Shown here: piece by piece, positions 56,184-64,000 of the stretch
Layout of the letters: every line of letters starts with the position of its first letter
Position numbering within the stretch: the first letter of the stretch is position 1
The notes under the pieces: model-generated
Databases searched by the model: none
Seen by the model: the letters and a program-made list of their open reading frames with translations, nothing else
Told to the model about the DNA's origin: nothing
DNA from: an uncultured Gammaproteobacteria bacterium
Lineage (GTDB): Bacteria; Pseudomonadota; Gammaproteobacteria; PS1; Pseudothioglobaceae
Length of the DNA: 64,000 bases
NCBI GenBank assembly: GCA_902606745.1
Contig: CACLHR010000002.1
Location: 35,709-99,708 of the forward strand
Direction: 5' to 3'
Made by a program: the position numbers and the translations under genes

Positions 56184-57011
56184 ATGAGTGAATTAGCATT
56201 ATCGATAACGAATACAGCTAGAGATCTAGAGGTACAAAAGTACCCACCAATTCTTTCTCCAGAGCAAGAATATGAGTTGGCTATTGAACTTTATGAGAAT
56301 GGCGACCTATCAGCAGCTAAGAAGCTTGTCCTAGCGCATATGCGCTTTGTAGCCTTTATAGCTCATGGCTATAAAGGGTATGGATTAGAGCAAGCAGACC
56401 TAATACAAGAAGGGACTATCGGCCTGATGAAAGCGGTTAAGCGTTTTAACCCTTACAAAAAGGTCAGACTGTCTTCTTTTGCTGTGTACTGGATTCGTGC
56501 TGAAATACATGAATATATTTTCAAAAATTGGAAAATTGTTAAAGTAGCCACAACCAAAGCTCAGCGTAAACTTTTTTTCAAACTTAGACAAGCCAAAGCG
56601 CATATATACCAGTCACTTACCAGTGACCAAGCAGAAGAAATTGCAACCGATTTAGGAGTAAGAAAAAAAGATGTCATTGAAATGGAGTCACGCCTTCAAT
56701 TAAGCGATGTAGCTTTTGAAGTTAATGACGATGAAGACACCTACACACCTGAGCAATATCTCTCAGATCCTGGCGAAACACCTGAACAATTATTGCTAAA
56801 TGACAATATCCAACAGGATCAACACAATAAGCTTTATCAAGCACTTTCCTCTTTGGATGAAAGAAGTATCGATATTTTGCAATCAAGGTACTTGAAAGAA
56901 GAAAAATCGACCTTACATACTCTAGCAGACAAGCATGGCGTTTCTGCTGAAAGAGTTCGTCAGCTTGAAAACAAAGCTATTAAAAAGCTTAAAGAACGTC
57001 TAGAAGAATAA
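56184..57011 (+). CDS. rpoH: RNA polymerase heat-shock sigma factor (sigma-32)
   Basis: A 275-residue sigma-32. Region 2 contains LAHMRFVAFIAHGYKGYGLEQADLIQEG and RLSSFAVYWIRAEIHEYIF; the RpoH box QRKLFFKLR (127-135), specific to this family, is present; region 4.2 ends with LADKHGVSAERVRQLENKAIKKLKERL. It directs transcription of heat-shock genes. groES starts only 43 bases downstream, so sigma and chaperonin are encoded together. Confidence 0.96.
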   Translation: MSELALSITNTARDLEVQKYPPILSPEQEYELAIELYENGDLSAAKKLVLAHMRFVAFIAHGYKGYGLEQADLIQEGTIGLMKAVKRFNPYKKVRLSSFAVYWIRAEIHEYIFKNWKIVKVATTKAQRKLFFKLRQAKAHIYQSLTSDQAEEIATDLGVRKKDVIEMESRLQLSDVAFEVNDDEDTYTPEQYLSDPGETPEQLLLNDNIQQDQHNKLYQALSSLDERSIDILQSRYLKEEKSTLHTLADKHGVSAERVRQLENKAIKKLKERLEE

Positions 57012-57054
57012 ATCTTCTACGACAAATTTTTTTAGTCCAATACTAGGAGAAAGT

Positions 57055-57345
57055 ATGGAAATCCGTCCCTTACACGATCGTGTTATCGTTCGTAGAGTAG
57101 AAGAAAAGAAAACAACAGCCAGTGGCTTAATTATTCCTGATTCGTCAGCTGAAAAGCCTTCCAGAGGTGAAGTCGTAGCAGCTGGGAAAGGTAAAATGAG
57201 CACCCAAGGTGATTTAATCCCTTTGGATGTAAAAGTTGGCGATAAAGTTATGTTTGGTCAATATTCAGGTTCAGAAATCACAGTTGGCGAAGAGACGCTA
57301 CTAGTGATGAGTGAAGATGAAATTGTTGCAATTATTGAAGAATAA
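57055..57345 (+). CDS. groS: Co-chaperonin GroES
   Basis: A 96-residue heptameric lid of the GroEL chamber. The N-terminal [15 protein letters not shown] and the mobile loop [23 protein letters not shown] are typical. A ribosome-binding site AGGAGA precedes the start, and groL follows after 12 bases. Confidence 0.98.
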   Translation: MEIRPLHDRVIVRRVEEKKTTASGLIIPDSSAEKPSRGEVVAAGKGKMSTQGDLIPLDVKVGDKVMFGQYSGSEITVGEETLLVMSEDEIVAIIEE

Positions 57346-57354
57346 AGGAGATAA

Positions 57355-58998
<1,644 letters not shown>

Positions 58999-59017
58999 AT
59001 TAAATTACTAATCTAAT

Positions 59018-59047
59018 AAAAGCCCCATTTTTTGGGGCTTTTTTTTT
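59018..59047 (+). terminator. Rho-independent terminator after groL
   Basis: AAAAGCCCCA (59018-59027) pairs with TGGGGCTTTT (59033-59042) around a 5-base T loop, followed by further T residues to 59047. It ends the rpoH-groESL unit. Confidence 0.95.
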
Positions 59048-59082
59048 GGTATTATGTGTGCCAATTATTTCCTTTACAAACT

Positions 59083-60966
59083 ATGTCAAATTACGACGCC
59101 TCTTCAATTGAAGTCTTAACTGGCCTGGAGCCAGTCAAAAAACGCCCAGGTATGTACACAAACACTGAAATTCCTAACCATCTAGCTCAAGAAGTAATGG
59201 ATAACAGTGTTGATGAGGCTGTCTCTGGTTATGCCACCCAAATTAATGTTACGCTTCATTCAGATGGAGCTTTATCAATTGAAGATAATGGCAGAGGAAT
59301 TCCGATAGACCTTCACCCTAAAGAAAGTGCTCCTGCTGTTGAAGTTATCCTAACTAAACTACATGCTGGAGGTAAATTCTCAAACGATTCTTATCAATTT
59401 TCAGGTGGCCTTCATGGAGTTGGAGTTTCAGTGGTGAATGCACTTTCTAGTTCTTTTGAAGTATGGATTAAGCGCGAAGGTAAGCAATATTACATGAAAT
59501 TTAATTCAAGTGTTAAAAAAGCCGACTTGGAAGAAATTGATACTGTTGGAAAACGTAACACAGGAACTTTAATTAAGTTTATCCCTGATCCTCAATATTT
59601 TGATTCTGTGAAATTTTCTGTCAAACAATTACGTCACAACCTTCGTTCCAAGGCTGTCCTGTGTCCTGGATTAGAAGTCAATTTTGATAATCAAATTGAT
59701 GAAACTAAAGATAGATGGCTTTACGGCGATGGTATTAAAGACTACCTTGCAACCTCTTTGGATGGACTTGATTGCCTACCACCATCTCCCTTCGTTATTT
59801 CATTTAAAACTAAAGAAGAACAACTCGATTGTGCACTAACTTGGACTGAGAATACAAGCAATACGACTGCTGAAAGCTTTGTTAACTTGATTCCTACAAT
59901 TGGAGGTGGTACTCACGTTAATGGTCTTCGATCAGGACTCACGGAAGCTCTAAAGGAATTTTGTGAATTCAGAAGCCTAATTCCGAAAAATATTAAACTC
60001 ACACCTGATGATGTATGGCAGAGAATAGCCTTCGTCCTGTCAATTAAAATTCTAGAACCGCAATTCTCAGGTCAAACAAAAGAAAGGCTTTCTTCAAGAG
60101 AGTGCGCCTCATTTGTTTCAAGCGTTGTCAAGGATTCTTTCAGTCTTTGGCTAAACCAGCATACCGATATAGCCGAAAAAATTGCTGAACTTGCCATTCT
60201 TAATGCTCAGTCAAGACTTAAAAATACTAAAAAAGTAGTCCGTAAAAAAATTGTGAGTGGCCCTGCCCTACCCGGCAAGCTTTCAGACTGTACAAGCAGC
60301 GACCTTGACCAAACTGAAGTTTTTTTGGTTGAAGGTGATTCAGCTGGAGGCTCTGCAAAACAAGCTAGGGATAAAGAATATCAGGCAATATTACCGTTAA
60401 GAGGAAAAATTCTTAACACTTGGGAGGTTGACTCAAGCCAAGTCCTAGCGTCCAATGAAATTCATGATATCAGTATTGCTATTGGTTTAGAACCAGACAA
60501 CAATGACCTCTCTGGTTTGCGTTATGGAAAAATTTGCATACTTGCCGATGCTGATTCAGATGGCGCCCATATTGCCACATTAATCTGTGCACTATTTGTT
60601 AAACATTTTCCTAAAGTGGTTAAAGAGGGTCATGTATATATTGCAATGCCCCCTCTTTATAGAATTGATGCAGGAAAACAAGTTTTTTATGCTCTGGACG
60701 ATAATGAAAGAGATGCTATCTCTAAAAAACTACTGAAAGAAAATAAGCGACAAAAAATTCAGGTACAAAGATTCAAAGGCTTAGGAGAAATGAATCCTAA
60801 ACAGCTCAGAGAAACGACAATGCAACCTGACACCAGAAGGTTAATACAATTAACGCTCAGCAACCCTTTACAGGTCTCTCAAACGATGGATATGTTGCTT
60901 TCAAAAAAAAGAGCTTCTGATCGAAAATCCTGGCTCGAAAGTAAAGGAAATCTGGCTAATGTCTAA
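59083..60966 (+). CDS. parE: DNA topoisomerase IV subunit B
   Basis: A 627-residue GHKL ATPase subunit of topoisomerase IV, decatenating daughter chromosomes with ParC. ATP-binding motifs include EVMDNSVDEAVSG, IEDNGRGIP and GGLHGVGVSVVNALS; the TOPRIM part has LVEGDSAGGSAKQARD and LADADSDGAHI. Its length and the lack of the GyrB C-terminal insertion indicate ParE. The open frame starts earlier, inside the groL terminator, but the ATG at 59083 gives the normal start (SNYDASSIEVLTGLEPV). Confidence 0.95.
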   Translation: MSNYDASSIEVLTGLEPVKKRPGMYTNTEIPNHLAQEVMDNSVDEAVSGYATQINVTLHSDGALSIEDNGRGIPIDLHPKESAPAVEVILTKLHAGGKFSNDSYQFSGGLHGVGVSVVNALSSSFEVWIKREGKQYYMKFNSSVKKADLEEIDTVGKRNTGTLIKFIPDPQYFDSVKFSVKQLRHNLRSKAVLCPGLEVNFDNQIDETKDRWLYGDGIKDYLATSLDGLDCLPPSPFVISFKTKEEQLDCALTWTENTSNTTAESFVNLIPTIGGGTHVNGLRSGLTEALKEFCEFRSLIPKNIKLTPDDVWQRIAFVLSIKILEPQFSGQTKERLSSRECASFVSSVVKDSFSLWLNQHTDIAEKIAELAILNAQSRLKNTKKVVRKKIVSGPALPGKLSDCTSSDLDQTEVFLVEGDSAGGSAKQARDKEYQAILPLRGKILNTWEVDSSQVLASNEIHDISIAIGLEPDNNDLSGLRYGKICILADADSDGAHIATLICALFVKHFPKVVKEGHVYIAMPPLYRIDAGKQVFYALDDNERDAISKKLLKENKRQKIQVQRFKGLGEMNPKQLRETTMQPDTRRLIQLTLSNPLQVSQTMDMLLSKKRASDRKSWLESKGNLANV

Positions 60967-61114
60967 GACAGTTTTTCTTCAACAAAATGGCTTTACTCAG
61001 GTAGCAGTTGCTTAGTCTACAAAGTATCAATGAAATATTTAGAATTTAGTATTATTAGATTGTTTTTTGACGATAAAATGTAAGCTCTTAAACTACTAAC
61101 AGGATTAACTCAAA

Positions 61115-61342
61115 ATGAGTATTGAAGACAGAGTGCGTAAAGTTGTAAGTGAGCAGCTGGATGTAAATGGTGATATCGATAATAATGCCTCTTTTATTGA
61201 TGATTTAGGTGCTGATTCGCTAGATACTGTTGAACTAGTAATGTCTCTCGAAGAAGAATTTGACTGTGAGATCGCAGATGAAGAGGCAGAAAATATTACA
61301 ACCATTCAACAAGCAATAGACTATATTAACGCAAATACGTAA
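61115..61342 (+). CDS. acpP: Acyl carrier protein
   Basis: A 75-residue acidic ACP. The phosphopantetheine serine is S35 in [10 protein letters not shown], modified by AcpS. It carries growing fatty acids for FabZ, FabF, LpxA, LpxD and LipB, all encoded in the window. It stands apart from fabDG and is followed by its own terminator and then fabF. Confidence 0.98.
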   Translation: MSIEDRVRKVVSEQLDVNGDIDNNASFIDDLGADSLDTVELVMSLEEEFDCEIADEEAENITTIQQAIDYINANT

Positions 61343-61361
61343 CAACTTCAAAATAATCCTA

Positions 61362-61400
61362 AAAGGCGCTTTCTTTAATTACATCTAAGGCGCCTTTTTT
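61362..61400 (+). terminator. Probable terminator after acpP
   Basis: AAAGGCGC (61362-61369) pairs with GCGCCTTT (61390-61397) across a 20-base loop, and T residues continue to 61400. The loop is longer than ideal. It would reduce read-through into fabF and keep ACP in excess. Confidence 0.75.
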
Positions 61401-61485
61401 ATACAATATAAAAAAACAAATCAACCATCAAAAACACGATTAAAGAAAACTTTTTAGCTACATTCGTAAGACATATTAAAATCAT

Positions 61486-62727
61486 ATGAAAAAGAGAAGA
61501 GTTGTCATAACAGGTTTAGGCATAGTTTGCCCTGTAGGTAATACGGTAGCTGAAGCTTGGCACAATATCCTAAACGGTTCCTCAGGTATCGCTACACTCG
61601 AAAATATTGATACAGAAGGTCAGGCAGTGACTTTTGGAGGCTCAGTTAAAAACTTTGACGTTTCTGAGTATCTTAGCCCTAAAGAAGCCAAAAAAATGGA
61701 TATCTTCATTCATTATGGGATAGCTGCAGGCATTCAAGCTATAGAAGATAGTGGAATAGAGGTTACTGATTCTAATGCTGAAAGAATTGGTGTTGCTATT
61801 GGCGCAGGTATTGGTGGTTTAACAACCATTGAAAAAACAGCAGATCTTTTCCGAGAAAAAGGCCCCAAGAGAATTTCACCATTCTTTGTACCCTCTTCTA
61901 TCATTAACATGGTTTCTGGAAATCTTTCAATTAAATACGGCCTTAAAGGACCTAACTTTGCAATTGTTACCGCTTGTACGACAGGAACTCACAATATCGG
62001 TGATGCTTCGAGAATTATCGAATATGGTGACGCTGATGTGATGATTGCTGGCGGAACTGAAATGTCGACAACTAACTGTGGTCTTGGTGGCTTTGCTGCA
62101 GCTCGTGCACTTTCTACGCGAAATAATGACCCAAAGACAGCCTCTAGACCTTGGGATATTGATAGAGATGGTTTTGTCCTTGGTGACGGTGCAGGCGTAA
62201 TGGTACTTGAAGAGTATGAGCATGCTAAAAAACGTGGCGCTAATATTTATGCTGAACTATCTGGTTATGGTATGAGTAGCGATGCCTATCATATTACCTT
62301 ACCTTCAGAAGGTGGCGAAGGTGCCGCAAGATGCATGACAAATGCCATCAATAATGCCGGAATCAACCCAAATGAAGTTGACTATATAAATGCGCATGGA
62401 ACCTCAACACCAGCAGGAGATATCGCTGAAACCGATGCAGCCAAGTTAGCTTTAGGCTCACATTCAAATAATATTGTGATGAGTTCAACAAAATCAATGA
62501 CAGGTCATCTATTAGGAGCTGCTGGTGGTATTGAGGCAATTTTTTCTGCCCTTTCAATTAAAGATCAGATAGCTCCACCGACAATCAATATATTTAACCA
62601 AGATCCACACTGTGATTTAGATTATGCTGCAAATGAAGCAAAAGAAATTAGCATCAATAATGCAATCTCAAACTCGTTTGGTTTTGGTGGCACCAATGGT
62701 TCTATCGTAATATCTAAGTTAACCTAA
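61486..62727 (+). CDS. fabF: 3-oxoacyl-[ACP] synthase II
   Basis: A 413-residue condensing enzyme for fatty acid elongation. The Cys-His-His triad is C164 in VTACTTGTHNIG, the His in NAHGTSTPAGD (about 304) and the His in MTGHLLGAAGG (about 341). Full length. It follows acpP, as in many gammaproteobacteria. It ends in a 4-base convergent overlap with the small gene at 62724. Confidence 0.97.
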   Translation: MKKRRVVITGLGIVCPVGNTVAEAWHNILNGSSGIATLENIDTEGQAVTFGGSVKNFDVSEYLSPKEAKKMDIFIHYGIAAGIQAIEDSGIEVTDSNAERIGVAIGAGIGGLTTIEKTADLFREKGPKRISPFFVPSSIINMVSGNLSIKYGLKGPNFAIVTACTTGTHNIGDASRIIEYGDADVMIAGGTEMSTTNCGLGGFAAARALSTRNNDPKTASRPWDIDRDGFVLGDGAGVMVLEEYEHAKKRGANIYAELSGYGMSSDAYHITLPSEGGEGAARCMTNAINNAGINPNEVDYINAHGTSTPAGDIAETDAAKLALGSHSNNIVMSSTKSMTGHLLGAAGGIEAIFSALSIKDQIAPPTINIFNQDPHCDLDYAANEAKEISINNAISNSFGFGGTNGSIVISKLT

Positions 62728-62942
62728 CTTTCTTCTATAACAATCGATGATGTATCCGAGATATCGGAACCTGTAATTTGTTTTTTTACAATGTTATAGA
62801 TACGAATGGCACCATTTTGAAAGCTATGAAGAGCCTCTTGTTTATGAATTATGATTTGCCAACTGTGATCATCTGACTGAAATCTTATAGCACCGCCAAT
62901 GAGGGCTAAAGCTAAAATCGCTCCTAAGAAAAATTTAATCAT
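62724..62942 (-). CDS. Small membrane-anchored protein of unknown function
   Basis: A 72-residue protein with one N-terminal hydrophobic segment (about 3-20, FFLGAILALALIGGAI) and a polar tail of about 50 residues, probably in the periplasm or exposed as a membrane-anchored domain. I do not recognise a family. It shares 4 bases with the convergent fabF gene, and the gene-like gap and transmembrane start argue that it is real. Confidence 0.55.
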   Translation of the reverse strand: MIKFFLGAILALALIGGAIRFQSDDHSWQIIIHKQEALHSFQNGAIRIYNIVKKQITGSDISDTSSIVIEES

Positions 62943-62988
62943 TTACATTCATACTTTGTTTTATATCGAACACATTTTACCCAGTTTA

Positions 62989-63954
62989 TTAGTAATCTTG
63001 TCTACCTTTAATCACCACCTCATAGCCAGACTCTTCTGGCTCATCATCAATTATTTCTGCCGGGAAACCCCAACCCAATACGGCTACATCAGCAGACTCT
63101 TCTAGTCTTTTAATAATGTTAGGTGAAAGCTCGCGCGAACCATAACGCTTTTCACCGTCCTTGAAAATATCTACAATAAGATGGGCGATTTCTAAATCAA
63201 GCCCCTGTCGTTGAGCTAATTCATTAAATAATCCCACATCTTTTAGAACAAGGTCCATTGTGAAGCTAATATCACGACTCCCATTTAGAATGACTTGTGA
63301 CTCTGTCTCGTTAACAAAAGAGTTACCAGAAGAAGCTTTAATTGCTTCATAAGTAACGTTCATATCCATACCAATTAACTTCATCGTTGTTAGTGCCTCT
63401 GCAATTGATGCTAGGTTTACTGTAGCTAAATAATTCGTCATCACTTTTAGGATGGATGCAGAACCTAAGTCTCCAGTATGCAAGATGCGACGACCCATAG
63501 TTGTTAATATTGGTAAGGCTAACTCAAAGGTTTTACGGGAACAACCTGCAAAAATTGATATATTTCCCGTATCAGCCCTGTGACAGCCTCCTGATACAGG
63601 ACAATCAACTGGCAAAGCGCCAGTAGCTTCAACTAAGGCTCCAATACGTCGAACTTCAGCTTCATCGGTGGTACTCATTTCCAGCCATATTTTGCCCCTG
63701 CTAATTCCTTTAAGTACACCGTCATCAGCCTCCATCACTTGGGAGCAGGTCTTAGGGGAAGGTAAACAGGTAATAATGACGTTACATTTCTCTGCTAATT
63801 CTTTAGGACTATTGGCACTTTTTGCACCACGCAAAACAAAATCCTTAACAAATTCCTCATTCAAATCTCTAACAGTTAAATCGTAACCATTTCGCAATAA
63901 GCTTCCAGCAAGTTTTCCACCCACATTACCAAGACCAATAAATCCTATCTTCAT
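62989..63954 (-). CDS. Beta-hydroxyacid dehydrogenase (3-hydroxyisobutyrate dehydrogenase-like)
   Basis: A 321-residue NAD(P)-dependent oxidoreductase. It has the Rossmann loop GFIGLGNVGGKLA (4-16), the substrate motif DCPVSGGCHRADTG (usually DAPVSGG), and a C-terminal all-helical domain with the likely catalytic lysine in ILKVMTNYLA. Related enzymes act on 3-hydroxyisobutyrate, tartronate semialdehyde, sulfolactaldehyde or succinic semialdehyde; the substrate cannot be chosen here. The C-terminus has about 25 extra residues rich in acids. The gene lies near the window edge, so its operon is unknown. Confidence 0.85.
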   Translation of the reverse strand: MKIGFIGLGNVGGKLAGSLLRNGYDLTVRDLNEEFVKDFVLRGAKSANSPKELAEKCNVIITCLPSPKTCSQVMEADDGVLKGISRGKIWLEMSTTDEAEVRRIGALVEATGALPVDCPVSGGCHRADTGNISIFAGCSRKTFELALPILTTMGRRILHTGDLGSASILKVMTNYLATVNLASIAEALTTMKLIGMDMNVTYEAIKASSGNSFVNETESQVILNGSRDISFTMDLVLKDVGLFNELAQRQGLDLEIAHLIVDIFKDGEKRYGSRELSPNIIKRLEESADVAVLGWGFPAEIIDDEPEESGYEVVIKGRQDY

Positions 63955-64000
63955 TTCACACTCCTTAAACTGTTAATTAATCTAATCATCTGCAGCTGAA

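Noticed and set aside
57012..57054. Possible CIRCE or sigma-32 promoter before groES
   Set aside because: No TTAGCACTC-type inverted repeat and no paired CTTGAA/CCCCAT elements are present in the 43-base gap. A lone CTTGAA in the rpoH 3' end has no matching -10.
59032..59082. Upstream start for parE
   Set aside because: It would begin inside the groL terminator hairpin and add 17 unrelated residues; ATG 59083 is the standard ParE start.

Overview
The window is a typical low-GC, densely packed chromosome segment of a free-living gammaproteobacterium. The gene orders are gammaproteobacterial: pheA-hisC-tyrA-aroA, rnc-era-recO-pdxJ-acpS, tolB-pal-cpoB, ybeD-lipB...lipA, pdxA-rsmA-apaG-apaH, bamA-skp-lpxD-fabZ-lpxA. 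The AT-rich genome, very short spacers, many 4-base overlaps, a single SpoT-type RSH protein and an aapJQMP amino acid importer fit a streamlined marine lineage such as the SUP05/Arctic96BD-19 (Thioglobaceae) group. That placement is inference; no 16S rRNA gene is in the window.

Layout. 1-3.6 kb: aromatic amino acid operon. 3.7-6 kb: lepB facing ctp. 6.2-8.5 kb: a tRNA-Arg(CCG) gene, two methyltransferase genes of accessory character, and a decayed second copy of the same tRNA. 8.5-14 kb: a long operon (DUF1643, lgt, thyA, rnc, era, recO, pdxJ, acpS), then ssb and bamD on the other strand. 15.6-22.6 kb: spoT, iscX, the Tol-Pal genes and a pabB-like gene. 22.7-25 kb: a NAD synthetase gene fused to an N-terminal helix-turn-helix domain, with a promoter region carrying repeated AATAAATAACTA motifs. 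25-29.3 kb: aapJQMP. 29.4-31.1 kb: an orphan winged-helix protein and a DMT-family transporter. 31.2-35.1 kb: nrdA-nrdB-ferredoxin behind two NrdR-like boxes. 35.1-38.3 kb (minus): selU, selD, dimeric dUTPase and rhodanese. 38.3-43.8 kb: ybeD-lipB and lipA, split by a DUF1015-serC-serA cassette. 43.8-48.4 kb: DUF2177, pdxA-rsmA-apaG-apaH, dapF, DUF971. 48.5-55.5 kb: outer-membrane assembly, lipid A, murJ and yggX. 55.5-59 kb: gmk, rpoH, groESL. 59-62.7 kb: parE, acpP, fabF. The end holds a small membrane protein and a beta-hydroxyacid dehydrogenase.

Most of the window is housekeeping. The strongest candidates for something undescribed are (1) the HTH-NadE fusion with repeated sites over its own promoter, which looks like an enzyme that could control its own gene; (2) a Pal lipoprotein carrying three exact-period 53-residue acidic repeats, next to a CpoB with a triplicated coiled-coil unit; and (3) the methyltransferase pair between a tRNA-Arg gene and its degenerate copy. 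No CRISPR array, transposase, integrase or prophage was seen.
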